Below, piece after piece: positions 25,528 to 36,268 of a DNA stretch of 64,000 bases. Made by a program: the position numbers and the translations under genes. Each line of letters starts with the position of its first letter. Position 1 is the stretch's first letter. Under the pieces are notes generated by a model. The model was not told the origin of the DNA. It saw only the letters and a list, made by a program, of their open reading frames with translations, and made no database searches. This stretch comes from Formosa sp. Hel1_33_131 (GTDB lineage: Bacteria > Bacteroidota > Bacteroidia > Flavobacteriales > Flavobacteriaceae): the NCBI GenBank assembly GCA_949499105.1, contig CATEFX010000021.1:62001-126000 (forward strand), written 5' to 3'.

Positions 25528-28500
25528 ATGAAATATAAGGGGTCCATTTTTGAATCGAAGTTAAAAGCGATCAGGCTACAGTATTTAGTTTGTATGATTG
25601 TAAGCTTAATTGGCTTTCAGATGCATTCTCAAGTCGTCCGAGTCATTGATAACAAAGGGACTATTTCTGAAGTTAATAACAATCAAGTCACCACAGCGAC
25701 TACAGCCCCTATATCGCCTTTAGAAAACGATATATGGATTGATACTACAACTAATACCGTAAAAGTTTGGGAAGGTACGCCATTGAATGCTTGGCAGGAG
25801 ATGGCTTCCATTCGCAATTGGATTAGTGATACCAATAGCGGCAGCTATGCCGTTGATCATTTGGTGTCTTATAAAGGCAACATCTATAAAAATCTTACAG
25901 GAGTCAATACCGATACTGACCCATCGGCAGACACGCTCAATTGGAATGGTACAAATCCCATTGTGGATCTAAGCGACTATGAATTTATAAAAGAGGGCAA
26001 CTTAATCCGAGGCGTCGGTTTAGAAGCCATAAGTGGTGGCACTATTGAAAGTCCTACAGGTAATCCTTTGATTAATTATGAACTTGCATTTGATGGCGAT
26101 CCTAATACTTTTACAGTTGGCAATAACGCTTCTTTTTCTGACGACAAATATGTTTTACCAAGCGCTTTGAATGTACGGAAAATTAAAATTGATTATAGCG
26201 GAAGGCCTACAGACACCGCTTATCCAGATTTTTATTTATGGAACGCCTTAGATGTAGAGCTTGTAGCAATTGACGCTCCAACTTTAACTGCAAATGAAAG
26301 AAGAACTATAAGCTATGAAACCAATGCTCAAAATACCGCTAAAGTAAGAACTCGAGACGACTCGGGTTCACGAGTTAATATTTACGAAATTTCTTTATAT
26401 ACCATTGAAGCTTCTACAGAAATTCCAACCATTTCAGTGGGGGATACTGTTTTTATTGAGGGCTGTGGCTATGCGACTGTTTTGACAAATGTCGATGGCA
26501 ATATAACCCTTGAAACGACAAGTCATAATGCAGTGCCGCTTTGGGTCAATACCACCAATGGCGGCAGTTATATAAGCAATGACATTATTAATTACAATGG
26601 GGTATTGTATAAAAATTTAACAGGCACCAACCTAGATACCAGCCCTAACGTAGATACTACAAATTGGGCATCAACCGCTTCTTTATTCCAAAGTGATGGG
26701 GTCAATAGCATTGATTTAGCGGTACAATCGGATGGAAGCGCAAGAACAGCAGACACTGAAGTTGTGATAACCGACAATGGGAGGCTTGGTGTTGGCACTA
26801 CTAGCCCAAGCCATAAAGCTGATTTTCATGGAAGTACTGGTGGCGCTAATATAGTAGTTGTTGGCGTAGGAGATGTCGAGGGCTCAACAAATCCATTATT
26901 TTACTTACAGGCAGGAGCAGGTGAGGCGGTTATTCAATCGAGGAGAAACCACCCACTGGTTTTAAAAGTAAATAACATACAGAGACTAAAATTAAATACA
27001 GACGACAGTGCCGAATTTCGTGGAAATATTCATACAAAAGATTTTTCTACAGAGTGGTTGTCTGATGCGGATGGAGGTTCTTATGCGATAGATTATATCG
27101 TGATTCATAATGGTATTTTTTATAAAAACTTAACAGGCACCAACCTAGATACCACTCCTGATTTAGATACTACAAATTGGACTGAAGTCGTGCCAGATTT
27201 TGAGGTCGTTCCTTTATGGAAATCTGACACCAATGGCGGCAGTTATGCAACCAATGACATTATTAATTACAATGGGGTATTGTATAAAAATTTAACTGGC
27301 ACCAATCTAGACACGACCCCAGAATTAGATAGTACTAACTGGGCTGCTTTTGAAAGTGACACAATCGACAGTGTGCCACTTTGGAGTTCAGCGACTAATG
27401 GTGGTAGTTATGATATTGATGATATAATCAATTATAACGGGGTATTGTATAAAAACAATACAGGAACAAATACTGATGTAACACCCAATACAGATCTCAC
27501 AGATTGGGAAGTTTTAGATGCCAGTATTTCGCATTCTACAGGCGTTCAACTTGGAGGAGTTCTCTCAGTGGGTAGTCCAAATACAACCTTTAGCATTTCG
27601 GATGGCTTTGGATACATCATAGACAATATGACAGATCCATTTAATCCCGAAGCAGAAAGAATTAATTGGTCGGGGCTTACAAATATAGCGGCTACCAATA
27701 TTGCCACCCAATTAATTACATTTATCTCCATTGATCAAAACGGTGCTGTGATTCAACAAGCAAGCCGCTGGAGCAATTCTGAACGTAGAGATCGAATCAT
27801 TATTGGAGTGATTGTACATGTAGATAATATCAGTATTGACGTTGTCAATAATGAACAGCAAGTAGGGCAAGATGCGGTATCCCAAATCTATGATATTTTA
27901 AATGGTCTCGGATTTATCAATGTGGAGGGCAATGTGTTTGGTGCCAATGGTTCCAATTTGTTAATCAATAAGACGGCAGGAACCATGCTTGGAAGTGGGA
28001 TCAATTATGCCAATAATATCAACAACCCGCATCAACTTATTTTACCTGGTTTAACACAAGCCAATTTTCAGTACCGATTGCAAAACGGAACCAATCTAAC
28101 AGGACTGACCAATCAGACGATTGATCCAGATATTTATGATGTTGGAGGGGTTGCTACCTCAGTACCTGCTAAAAAATATACCATTCAGCATATTTATAGT
28201 TTCACCTCTAATAATGTAAAAATACAGCCAGGTCAAGGGTTTTATAATAAAATAGATGAGGCAATAGTTGCTATTAATTCGGATGCTTTTGTAACCGAGC
28301 AATCCATAAAAGAAAATGGATTGCTTCGTGGGTATTTAATTATTAAAGAAGGAACCAATGACCTGACCGATGCTAAAAAAGTTCGATTTATCGAGGCCTC
28401 TAACATCCCAGGAAGTAAAGGAGGGTCATCGGGCGCTAGTGTATTATTAAGTGCAGTGCCCTTATGGAAATCGAGTTCCAATGGCGGAAGTTATTTATTA

Positions 28501-29622
28501 AACGATATCATCAATTACAACGGTGTACTATACAAAAACCTCACGTCTGATAATTTAGATACCACTCCTGATTTAGATACCACAAATTGGGTGGCTCTTG
28601 CATCTACTTCCCTGAGTGATACCGATGGAGACACCTCCGTCGAAGTAGAACGTACCACAGATAATGATACCGTCTATATTAAAACAAACGGCGTCGACCG
28701 ATTGACCACAGATGCATCAGGGACAACCTCACGCGGAAAAATTAAAATTAATAATGGACAATTTGCATCCATTAATCATTTAGATATAGGGTTTAATGGG
28801 ACTACTGGAATCGCTTCTTTTGAATCCATTGGAAATGGCAATACATCAATGGATCTTTATACATCAAATGGAGGGACCCAAAATCTAGGTTTAAGAATAG
28901 ATAAGGATCAAAACGTTATCATCCCACAAGATCTAACAACAGACACCTTTTCTACTGCTTGGGTAAACAATACCAATGGTGGTGTTTATGTAGTCAATGA
29001 CTTGGTAATTTATTTAGGAGGAATTTATAAGAATTTAACAGGGAATAATACCAACACGACTCCTAATGCAGATACTACAAATTGGAGTGCAATTGTTGGA
29101 GGTTCATCTGTTAATGTTGTCAACTCGTTAAACTCCACTTCAACCGTTGATGCACTGAGCGCAGCGCAAGGGAAAAACCTACAAGACAACAAGCTAAATA
29201 CTAACAGTGTTATAAATTCAGCGACCTCAACATCAACAACAAGTCCTGTAAGTGCAGCCCAGGTAAGGTTATTAGATATTGGAAAACTAGACAAAGTAGA
29301 TGTTACAGGCACGGAGCAATTCATGGGGTATCAAATTAATGGTCGAGATGTATATCAGAAATATGTTAGTGGGACCTCACCAACAGGATTTACTAATTTG
29401 TATTTAGAGTTTAACGGAGTAAATACCCTACTTTCTGTCGAAGGTGTTATCAAGCGAAATGGGCAATCCCAATGGCATTTAATATCACAAATGGGTAACG
29501 ATCGCGATGGACATGCAGGGGCAGTTTATCAAGAAAATGATGACATTGCCATGTATGGAGGCGCTCTTTTAGGAGATTTTCAAGGGCAGTCCTTTAAAAT
29601 TGTATTGAAGTACACGAAGTAG
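25528..29622 (+). CDS. Giant exported protein with seven CBM5/12-like repeats and fibre-like C-terminus, 1364 aa
   Basis: The N-terminus is basic and then hydrophobic with a probable cleavage near QMHSQ (about residue 36), followed by VRVIDNKGT. Seven repeats of about 44 residues start at residues 98, 339, 510, 564, 619, 980 and 1145. Each runs from Trp through a GGSY, NYNGVLYKN and TPxxDTTNW pattern, resembling CBM5/12-type carbohydrate-binding modules. A discoidin-like segment (about 150-290) and an unassigned domain (about 670-970) lie between them. Near 1190-1240 there are tail-fibre-type motifs (STSTVDALSAAQGKNLQDNK), and the last 90 residues look like a fibre tip (MGNDRDGHAGAVYQ). There is no sorting domain by eye. 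Probable role: extracellular adhesin or fibre binding polysaccharide. Confidence 0.8.
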   Translation: MKYKGSIFESKLKAIRLQYLVCMIVSLIGFQMHSQVVRVIDNKGTISEVNNNQVTTATTAPISPLENDIWIDTTTNTVKVWEGTPLNAWQEMASIRNWISDTNSGSYAVDHLVSYKGNIYKNLTGVNTDTDPSADTLNWNGTNPIVDLSDYEFIKEGNLIRGVGLEAISGGTIESPTGNPLINYELAFDGDPNTFTVGNNASFSDDKYVLPSALNVRKIKIDYSGRPTDTAYPDFYLWNALDVELVAIDAPTLTANERRTISYETNAQNTAKVRTRDDSGSRVNIYEISLYTIEASTEIPTISVGDTVFIEGCGYATVLTNVDGNITLETTSHNAVPLWVNTTNGGSYISNDIINYNGVLYKNLTGTNLDTSPNVDTTNWASTASLFQSDGVNSIDLAVQSDGSARTADTEVVITDNGRLGVGTTSPSHKADFHGSTGGANIVVVGVGDVEGSTNPLFYLQAGAGEAVIQSRRNHPLVLKVNNIQRLKLNTDDSAEFRGNIHTKDFSTEWLSDADGGSYAIDYIVIHNGIFYKNLTGTNLDTTPDLDTTNWTEVVPDFEVVPLWKSDTNGGSYATNDIINYNGVLYKNLTGTNLDTTPELDSTNWAAFESDTIDSVPLWSSATNGGSYDIDDIINYNGVLYKNNTGTNTDVTPNTDLTDWEVLDASISHSTGVQLGGVLSVGSPNTTFSISDGFGYIIDNMTDPFNPEAERINWSGLTNIAATNIATQLITFISIDQNGAVIQQASRWSNSERRDRIIIGVIVHVDNISIDVVNNEQQVGQDAVSQIYDILNGLGFINVEGNVFGANGSNLLINKTAGTMLGSGINYANNINNPHQLILPGLTQANFQYRLQNGTNLTGLTNQTIDPDIYDVGGVATSVPAKKYTIQHIYSFTSNNVKIQPGQGFYNKIDEAIVAINSDAFVTEQSIKENGLLRGYLIIKEGTNDLTDAKKVRFIEASNIPGSKGGSSGASVLLSAVPLWKSSSNGGSYLLNDIINYNGVLYKNLTSDNLDTTPDLDTTNWVALASTSLSDTDGDTSVEVERTTDNDTVYIKTNGVDRLTTDASGTTSRGKIKINNGQFASINHLDIGFNGTTGIASFESIGNGNTSMDLYTSNGGTQNLGLRIDKDQNVIIPQDLTTDTFSTAWVNNTNGGVYVVNDLVIYLGGIYKNLTGNNTNTTPNADTTNWSAIVGGSSVNVVNSLNSTSTVDALSAAQGKNLQDNKLNTNSVINSATSTSTTSPVSAAQVRLLDIGKLDKVDVTGTEQFMGYQINGRDVYQKYVSGTSPTGFTNLYLEFNGVNTLLSVEGVIKRNGQSQWHLISQMGNDRDGHAGAVYQENDDIAMYGGALLGDFQGQSFKIVLKYTK

Positions 29623-29672
29623 AGTGTTAGTGTATTGAGCTATAAAATTTTAAAAAACTTAGTAGATTAGCC

Positions 29673-29680
29673 TATCTTTG
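29673..29680 (+). promoter_or_regulatory. -7 promoter element (TATCTTTG) for pcm
   Basis: An exact TAnnTTTG match, 41 bp before the pcm start. No TTG at the ideal -33 distance. Confidence 0.5.
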
Positions 29681-29721
29681 TTTTTTTAAATCGAAGATTT
29701 ATCTTCTGCTCAATCATATTT

Positions 29722-30363
29722 TTGAAAGATACGTTTAAACATAAAGGACTTCGCAAGCAATTAGTGGCAACTTTGGTAACTAAAGGGATTACAGATTCAG
29801 CGGTCTTAGAGGCCATTGGATCGATTCCCCGACATCTTTTTATGGACTCTAGTTTTTTGGACCATGCGTACCAAGATAAAGCGTTTCCTATTGCTGCCAG
29901 TCAAACGATTTCACAGCCCTATACTGTCGCATTTCAATCCGAGTTGTTGGAAGTTAAGCCATCTGATAAGGTCCTTGAAATTGGCACGGGAAGTGGATAC
30001 CAAACGGCTGTTTTATGTCTGTTAGGAGCGCATGTGTATAGTATTGAGCGTCAACTAGAACTCTTTAAAAAAACGAGTAAATTTCTACCTAAAATCGGTT
30101 ATCTTGCCAAACGTCTCATATTTGGAGATGGCTACAAAGGACTTAAAGATGAGGCGCCATTTGATAGTGTCATCGTCACTGCAGGGGCGCCTTTTGTTCC
30201 AAAACCATTATTAGCACAATTAAAAATTGGAGGCCGTTTAGTCATTCCTGTTGGAGACGTTGATCAAATTATGACGCTTTACATCCGAAAAGGCGCTAAA
30301 GAATTTGAAAAACACGAATTAGGGAATTTTAAGTTTGTCCCGCTTTTAGAAAATAAAAACTAG
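29722..30363 (+). CDS. pcm: Protein-L-isoaspartate O-methyltransferase
   Basis: A 213-residue SAM-dependent enzyme that methylates isoaspartyl residues to start their repair. Family marks are SIPRHLFMDSSF, AFPIAASQTISQPYTVAFQ and the SAM motif VLEIGTGSGYQTAV. Family members begin M-K-D-T-F-x-H; here that position is TTG (29722), so this is a TTG-start gene. It is convergent with the DUF5686 gene; both stop codons lie within the palindrome CTAG at 30360-30363. Confidence 0.95.
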   Translation: MKDTFKHKGLRKQLVATLVTKGITDSAVLEAIGSIPRHLFMDSSFLDHAYQDKAFPIAASQTISQPYTVAFQSELLEVKPSDKVLEIGTGSGYQTAVLCLLGAHVYSIERQLELFKKTSKFLPKIGYLAKRLIFGDGYKGLKDEAPFDSVIVTAGAPFVPKPLLAQLKIGGRLVIPVGDVDQIMTLYIRKGAKEFEKHELGNFKFVPLLENKN

Positions 30364-32813
30364 AAACTAATCCCAAATAACACCCCATCGTTTACAAAAC
30401 CAGATTGATACGATCGCACATAATCGATTCGTAAAAAACGGTATTTTTTCCAACCGATATTATTAATCCCGAGACTCACTTCTTGATACGGGTTTTGAAA
30501 CTTTGCAGAAAATCCATGTAAGCCCACAATTAAGTTATAGTTGAGTTTATTAATCAATGGGATCTTTCCTAAAATATAGCCATTAAAATCATGTTCTAAA
30601 TGGTATTCTAAATAGTTTTCGGACGTACTAAAATCATAATACGCCACGTTTTTAAATGACGTCAAATAATTACCACTCAAATTCACATGGGTTTGATTGC
30701 CATTAAAATGCTTAGAATCCATAAATGCTAGTTTGGAGTTCTCAAAAAAGGTGCCTCCCGAAATATTATAACTAAAATCACCTTTATTTTCAAGGCTAAA
30801 ATTTTGAGATAAATTAACACTTAAATGGTCATAATTATAGTCGGAGTTGGTAGCGGCCATTCCTTTTTCAAAACTAAAATTTAACTTCGGGTATTTAGGT
30901 GTATTTAGGTTGTATTTATTTCCTGGGTAGCTCAGGTATTTTTGTCCAAATCGAATAGCCCCATCGAATTTAAACTTTAGGAGGTTATGATTTTCAAAGG
31001 GAGCGGATACAAAATTTAAGGCGTCTTTTGGATTGTTACTTGTGTATGATTTATCATCCTGATTTAGGGTCGCGTAATCGGTGCTATTGAACAACGCCCT
31101 TCGGTTTTCAAAACTGATAGAAGTGCCTATTCTGAAACCATTAAAAAGCTCTTGACCATAACGGGTTTCTATAAATCGATTTTCAAATAATTTAATGTAA
31201 TTATCTTCAAAAAGTAAGCTGCTTAAGCTATTTATTAAATTCGAAATAGGGTCTTGATTATTATACTGTTTTACTTTTATACCTGCACTAAATCCTACAT
31301 TTAAATCATTGATATTATTAAATTTATATCGGAATCCTAGCGTCCCCCGAACTTTTTGAGTGTCAAAACTGTAATTGATCTGACTTTGAAGTTTAAGGTA
31401 TTTTTTAAACGCATCATAGCGTTTGGTGTATTCAATCTCTAAATTTGAATTGAATCCTTGAACCGTATTAAAATTTAAGCCTTTTAATGGACTACTAATG
31501 CTAAATTCTTTGTGTTCAAAAGAATTCTCAAATGAATATCCTGAAATTAAATTACCAAACTTAAATGTATTGTTTTTGGTATCCACCGAATCGCGATAGA
31601 TTTTGGATTTTTTTAAAGTTTGAACACTATCTTTTTTAATGTAATCAGTGAATTCTTCACGGGTTAGAGGAACTGGACGAAGGGTGTTCCAATAAGTGGA
31701 ATCTTTTTTATTGGCTTCGGGCGCAAATGCCAAAATTTCATTTGTAAATACAGTCTCATCAAAATTTGTATTCAATTCATAATTGCTGTAGTTCGCTACA
31801 AAATTACCATCCCCTTCAAATCCTAGAATTTTATATTCAAAACCAATAGTTTGGGAACGAACCACCCAGTAATCCGTTTTCTCATCATAAGATAAATTTT
31901 GTTTAATAGTGACCAAATCAGCTGCTGGGGTTTGAATTTGGCTGCCAGTCACTTGTAATTCAATACCATAGATACTCCATTGGTCTTCCACAATATAAAG
32001 AACCCCCGAAAATACCCGATCGTTTTCACGACGTGGAATCACTTGAATTTTATTAATTAAATTCCCACGATTGTCATAAAAAACGCCTTCAAGTTTATAG
32101 CGGTAATAATTAAAAGCATACGCTGCAATTGGGGATACAATTTCTGCATTAATCTCAACCGTATTTTTGTAAAAGTTATAATCAACATCACTCGCAGTGT
32201 TAAAGCTAAATCCGTTTGAATCGCCACTTATTTTCGAAGCAATAATTTTTTCTGACAATTTATCAGGTTTTTGATACTTTATTTTGGAGATGGTTTCCGA
32301 TAAATAGATAATTCCCGAACGGGTGGAGTCTAATTCAACATCGAACGTCACCTCTTGTCCCATAAATTTTTTGGGCGCATTTTTGATGCGAATGAGGCCT
32401 TTAGAATAAAAATCGGCAGCATATGAATTGATGGTTTCTAAATGCGATTTTCGGGCAGCAATGGACGCTCTTATAATTCGATTTGCAGGGTTTTCATTTC
32501 TAGTGATGACCACTTCATTTAGAGAGATCGATTCTTCCGCTAATTGAATGTTTAGTTCATGTGGAAACTGTTCCACTTTAATAACTTTAGTTTGTGTTTT
32601 AAATCCAATAAATTGGTAAACAATTGAATAGGTGCCTGGTTTTGAGAGGGCTAATTCATAATCACCTTGGTCATTTGAAGTCGTGCCCGTATAGGAATTT
32701 TCAATGTAAATATTAACGTAAGGGACCGGTTGGTTTTTAACATCGGTGATCGTCCCTTTGAGTTGCGCGTTTACAGATAGAGAACAAATAAGGAATAAAA
32801 ATAAATAACGCAT
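30360..32813 (-). CDS. DUF5686 outer-membrane protein with carboxypeptidase-regulatory-like domain
   Basis: An 817-residue protein with a signal peptide (ending VNAQ, about 16) and an N-terminal carboxypeptidase D regulatory-like domain (about 18-95: LKGTITDVKNQPVPYVNIYIENSY is typical of TonB-receptor plug extensions). The rest is a DUF5686 barrel region with many amphipathic strands, ending in YQSGFVNDGVLFGISF with the terminal aromatic expected for outer-membrane barrels. There is no TonB box or plug domain. Function unknown. It is convergent and overlapping with pcm, and downstream of smpB by 61 bp. Confidence 0.88.
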   Translation of the reverse strand: MRYLFLFLICSLSVNAQLKGTITDVKNQPVPYVNIYIENSYTGTTSNDQGDYELALSKPGTYSIVYQFIGFKTQTKVIKVEQFPHELNIQLAEESISLNEVVITRNENPANRIIRASIAARKSHLETINSYAADFYSKGLIRIKNAPKKFMGQEVTFDVELDSTRSGIIYLSETISKIKYQKPDKLSEKIIASKISGDSNGFSFNTASDVDYNFYKNTVEINAEIVSPIAAYAFNYYRYKLEGVFYDNRGNLINKIQVIPRRENDRVFSGVLYIVEDQWSIYGIELQVTGSQIQTPAADLVTIKQNLSYDEKTDYWVVRSQTIGFEYKILGFEGDGNFVANYSNYELNTNFDETVFTNEILAFAPEANKKDSTYWNTLRPVPLTREEFTDYIKKDSVQTLKKSKIYRDSVDTKNNTFKFGNLISGYSFENSFEHKEFSISSPLKGLNFNTVQGFNSNLEIEYTKRYDAFKKYLKLQSQINYSFDTQKVRGTLGFRYKFNNINDLNVGFSAGIKVKQYNNQDPISNLINSLSSLLFEDNYIKLFENRFIETRYGQELFNGFRIGTSISFENRRALFNSTDYATLNQDDKSYTSNNPKDALNFVSAPFENHNLLKFKFDGAIRFGQKYLSYPGNKYNLNTPKYPKLNFSFEKGMAATNSDYNYDHLSVNLSQNFSLENKGDFSYNISGGTFFENSKLAFMDSKHFNGNQTHVNLSGNYLTSFKNVAYYDFSTSENYLEYHLEHDFNGYILGKIPLINKLNYNLIVGLHGFSAKFQNPYQEVSLGINNIGWKKYRFLRIDYVRSYQSGFVNDGVLFGISF

Positions 32814-32874
32814 GTAGGTTTTTGGTTTAGATTACATGAGTATAGACGATACTCTTAAAGAGATGTTACAAAAG

Positions 32875-33333
32875 TTACTTAAAATTCTTCTTTACACGAT
32901 CTAAATCACGTTTATTATCACGGTCTTTGATGGTTTCCCGTTTGTCAAATAGCTTTTTTCCTTTTGCTAAGGAGATCCTCAGTTTTGCAAACCCTTTATC
33001 ATTGATGAAAAGTTTTAAAGGAATAATCGTTAGACCCGAATTTTTCACTTCTTTCTCAAGTTTTTTGAGTTCTTTTTTGTTGAGTAATAGCTTTCGTTCT
33101 GCTTTGGGGGCATGGTTATAATGATTTCCAAAATCATATTCTTGAATGGTCATATTAATCACAAAAAGCTCCCCTCGTAAATTAAACTCACAAAAACTTT
33201 CTGCAATCGATGCTTTATTCTCGCGAATGGATTTAATTTCGGTACCAGTTAATACAATACCAGCGATGTATGTATCTAATAGATCATACGTAAATCGTGC
33301 TTTTTTGTTTAATATGTTAACGGACTTTTTCAT
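32875..33333 (-). CDS. smpB: SsrA-binding protein
   Basis: A 152-residue partner of tmRNA in ribosome rescue. Conserved segments are the GTEIKSIRENKASIAES region, NHYNHAPKAERKLLLNK and the basic tail RDLDRVKKNFK. The length is normal. The start at 33333 follows a -7 element by only 7 bp. No tmRNA gene is seen in the window. Confidence 0.96.
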   Translation of the reverse strand: MKKSVNILNKKARFTYDLLDTYIAGIVLTGTEIKSIRENKASIAESFCEFNLRGELFVINMTIQEYDFGNHYNHAPKAERKLLLNKKELKKLEKEVKNSGLTIIPLKLFINDKGFAKLRISLAKGKKLFDKRETIKDRDNKRDLDRVKKNFK

Positions 33334-33340
33334 TGAAGGT

Positions 33341-33348
33341 CAAAACTA
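33341..33348 (-). promoter_or_regulatory. -7 promoter element (TAGTTTTG) abutting smpB
   Basis: Read on the minus strand this matches TAnnTTTG exactly; it ends 7 bp before the smpB ATG, implying a very short or absent 5' leader. Confidence 0.5.
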
Positions 33349-33448
33349 AGCAAATTATTAATCGATTGCTAGAGGAGTCTATAATTTATCGGAATTTTAA
33401 TTGGTAATTTTTCTAAAATATTTTTTTAGTAACGGTGTATTTCCATAC

Positions 33449-33468
33449 AAAAAAGCAATGCTTTTTTT
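33449..33468. terminator. Probable terminator after clpB
   Basis: AAAAAAGCA followed by TGCTTTTTT gives an A-GCA / TGC-T hairpin with T runs on both strands, 70 bp beyond the clpB stop on the minus strand. The GC core is weak. Confidence 0.5.
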
Positions 33469-33537
33469 ATTTCTAAAATTCGCACTGCTTTTTAACTAAC
33501 TAACCAACACTTATAAGACGATGTTTGTTGAGATTTG

Positions 33538-36144
33538 TTACAATTTTTCTGAAATTAAATCACTTTGATTCCTAAAGACCAATTGATTTTCGAAAGCATC
33601 TAATAAAATGATACTGTTGGAAGTAATGGTTCCTGCCAAAAGTTCTTTACTTAAGGCATTGAGGACTTCCTTTTGAAGGACTCGTTTTACTGGGCGCGCA
33701 CCATATTCAGGTTGATAGCCTTTAGAGGTTAAGTATTGGATAGCCTCTGGCGTAGCGTCAAATGTGATTCCTTGAGTTTCAATAATTTTAGAAATTGATT
33801 TGAGTTGTATTGCGACAATCGATTCAATATCTTTTTTACTGAGTGGTGTGAATAAGATCGTGTCATCAATTCGATTTAAAAATTCAGGTCTGACCGACTT
33901 TTTCAATAATGCCAAGACCTCTACTTTAGCCGCTTCCATGGCTGTAGTTGAGTCTTTTAGAGTGTCAAACTGCGCTTGAATCAGCTCACTTCCTAAGTTT
34001 GAAGTCATGATAATAATGGTATTTTTAAAATCTGCTATCCGTCCTTTATTATCAGTTAAACGCCCTTCATCTAAAACTTGTAGAAGAATATTAAAGGTGT
34101 CGGGATGCGCTTTTTCAATTTCATCTAACAACACCACAGAATAGGGTTTACGACGAACGGCTTCTGTTAACTGGCCACCTTCTTCGTACCCCACATAACC
34201 GGGAGGGGCTCCTATCAATCGGCTGACCGAATGACGCTCTTGATATTCACTCATATCGATCCGAGTTAATGCATTTTCATCGTCAAATAAATAAGCTGCT
34301 AAGGTTTTAGCGAGTTCCGTTTTTCCAACCCCTGTAGTGCCTAAAAACAAAAATGTCCCAATTGGTTTTTGAGGGTTTTGCAATCCAGATCTACTTCGTC
34401 GAACTGCGTCACTCACCGCTGTGACCGCTTCATCCTGCCCAATAACTCTTTTGTGAAGCTGTTTTTCGAGCGTTAATAATTTTTCACGCTCAGATTGAAT
34501 CATTTTAGTCACTGGGATTCCAGTCCATTTGGCAACAACTTCTGCGATATCTTCATAGGTAACTTCTTCCTTTATCAAAGCCGTTGATTGGTTTTTAATC
34601 AGCTCTTTTTGGAGGACTTCCAAATGTTCTTGAGCCTCTTTTATTTTCCCATAACGAATTTCGGCTACGGCCCCATAATCACCATCACGTTCCGCACGTT
34701 CTGCTTTGTTTTTAAACTCTTCAATATCAGATTTAGCTGCTTGTACACGATCTACCAAATCTTTTTCACTGCGCCATTTGGCCTCCAAATCGTTACGCTC
34801 TTCTTTAATATTAGCCAGATCGGCTCTTAAAGATTTGAGCTTAGTTTCATCTTTTTCTCTTTTAATAGCCTCAATTTCGATTTCTAGTTGCCGAACTTTT
34901 CGATCCAAAACATCTAATTCTTCAGGTTTTGAATTTATCTCCATACGTAATTTTGAAGCTGCTTCATCCATCAAATCAATTGCTTTATCTGGCAAAAAAC
35001 GATTGCTAATGTATCGGGTTGAAAGTTCTACGGCTCCAATGATAGCTTCATCTTTGATGCGCACTTTGTGATGTGTTTCATACGTTTCTTTCAGTCCTCT
35101 AAGTATAGAGATTGCACTTTCTGTATCGGGTTCATCGACGATTACTTTTTGAAAGCGACGTTCCAACGCTTTGTCTTTTTCAAAATATTTTTGATACTCA
35201 TCTAAGGTCGTTGCTCCAATGGCTCTGAGCTCTCCGCGAGCAAGTGCGGGTTTCAAAATATTGGCGGCATCCATAGCACCTTGTCCGCCACCGGCTCCAA
35301 CCAATGTGTGAATTTCATCGATAAAAAGAACGATATCTCCTTCGCTTTGTGTAACTTCTTTGATGACTGATTTTAAACGTTCTTCAAACTCCCCTTTATA
35401 CTTTGCACCTGCGATTAAGGCGCCCATGTCGAGGGCAAAAATTTGTTTATCTTTTAAGTTTTCAGGAATATCTCCTGCAATGATTCGATGTGCTAAACCC
35501 TCTGCAATCGCTGTTTTTCCTGTGCCTGGTTCGCCGATCAGTATAGGATTATTTTTAGTGCGTCTTGATAATATTTGTAAGATTCGCCTGATCTCCTCAT
35601 TTCGCCCAATCACAGGATCCAAACGGTTGTCTTTAGCCATTTGATTGAGATTGGTAGCATATTTATTTAGTGCGTTATAGTTGTCCTCTTGGCTTTGTGA
35701 TGTTACAGAATGTCCTTTACGCAGACTTTCTATCGCACCTTTAAGGTCCTTTTCGGTCACTCCTTGGTCTTTTAACATTTGTGCAATTGAGGACTTCGAA
35801 GCAAAAATTGCAACCAGTAAATCTTCGATCGCCACAAACTCACCTCCCGATTTTTTGGCCTCCAAATCAGCCTTTTGAAGCGTCTTAGTCGTCTCTCTCG
35901 ATAATTTCTGATCCCCATTGCTCACGGTCGGAAAATGCTCCAATGCTTTATTTAGTAATTGCAATAGCAAATCAAGATTAATATCTAATTTTTTTAATAA
36001 AAAGGGGAGGACATTTTGATCGATTTCATAAATCGCTTTAAATAAATGTTCATTTTCTATTTGAGAATGTCGGTAGCCCAATGCAATTTGTTGAGCTTGT
36101 TGTAGGGCTTCTTGTGATTTTATTGTATAATTGTCAAAGTTCAT
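33538..36144 (-). CDS. clpB: ATP-dependent chaperone ClpB
   Basis: An 868-residue disaggregase that works with DnaK. The order is N-terminal Clp repeat domain (1-150), first AAA+ domain with Walker [14 protein letters not shown] (about 205) and [12 protein letters not shown], coiled-coil M domain (about 400-530), and second AAA+ domain with Walker [13 protein letters not shown] (about 605) and a C-terminal small domain ([10 protein letters not shown]). The presence of the full M domain and the absence of a ClpP-binding IGF/L loop indicate ClpB, not ClpA/C. It is divergent from ytxJ with a 124-bp gap. Confidence 0.97.
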   Translation of the reverse strand: MNFDNYTIKSQEALQQAQQIALGYRHSQIENEHLFKAIYEIDQNVLPFLLKKLDINLDLLLQLLNKALEHFPTVSNGDQKLSRETTKTLQKADLEAKKSGGEFVAIEDLLVAIFASKSSIAQMLKDQGVTEKDLKGAIESLRKGHSVTSQSQEDNYNALNKYATNLNQMAKDNRLDPVIGRNEEIRRILQILSRRTKNNPILIGEPGTGKTAIAEGLAHRIIAGDIPENLKDKQIFALDMGALIAGAKYKGEFEERLKSVIKEVTQSEGDIVLFIDEIHTLVGAGGGQGAMDAANILKPALARGELRAIGATTLDEYQKYFEKDKALERRFQKVIVDEPDTESAISILRGLKETYETHHKVRIKDEAIIGAVELSTRYISNRFLPDKAIDLMDEAASKLRMEINSKPEELDVLDRKVRQLEIEIEAIKREKDETKLKSLRADLANIKEERNDLEAKWRSEKDLVDRVQAAKSDIEEFKNKAERAERDGDYGAVAEIRYGKIKEAQEHLEVLQKELIKNQSTALIKEEVTYEDIAEVVAKWTGIPVTKMIQSEREKLLTLEKQLHKRVIGQDEAVTAVSDAVRRSRSGLQNPQKPIGTFLFLGTTGVGKTELAKTLAAYLFDDENALTRIDMSEYQERHSVSRLIGAPPGYVGYEEGGQLTEAVRRKPYSVVLLDEIEKAHPDTFNILLQVLDEGRLTDNKGRIADFKNTIIIMTSNLGSELIQAQFDTLKDSTTAMEAAKVEVLALLKKSVRPEFLNRIDDTILFTPLSKKDIESIVAIQLKSISKIIETQGITFDATPEAIQYLTSKGYQPEYGARPVKRVLQKEVLNALSKELLAGTITSNSIILLDAFENQLVFRNQSDLISEKL

Positions 36145-36268
36145 AATGGGTGTTTTTATAGTATGATTGGGTCAATAATCTTACCATATAAACAGTCAAG
36201 ACAAAATGACACTAAACCACTTAAATAGCTGACTTTTAGTCAGTTTTGTAATTATTTAAATTTAATTT

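Noticed and set aside
22156..29622. Prophage or phage-tail-derived particle
   Set aside because: There are no capsid, sheath, portal, lysis or integrase genes; each protein has a signal peptide, which phage structural proteins lack.
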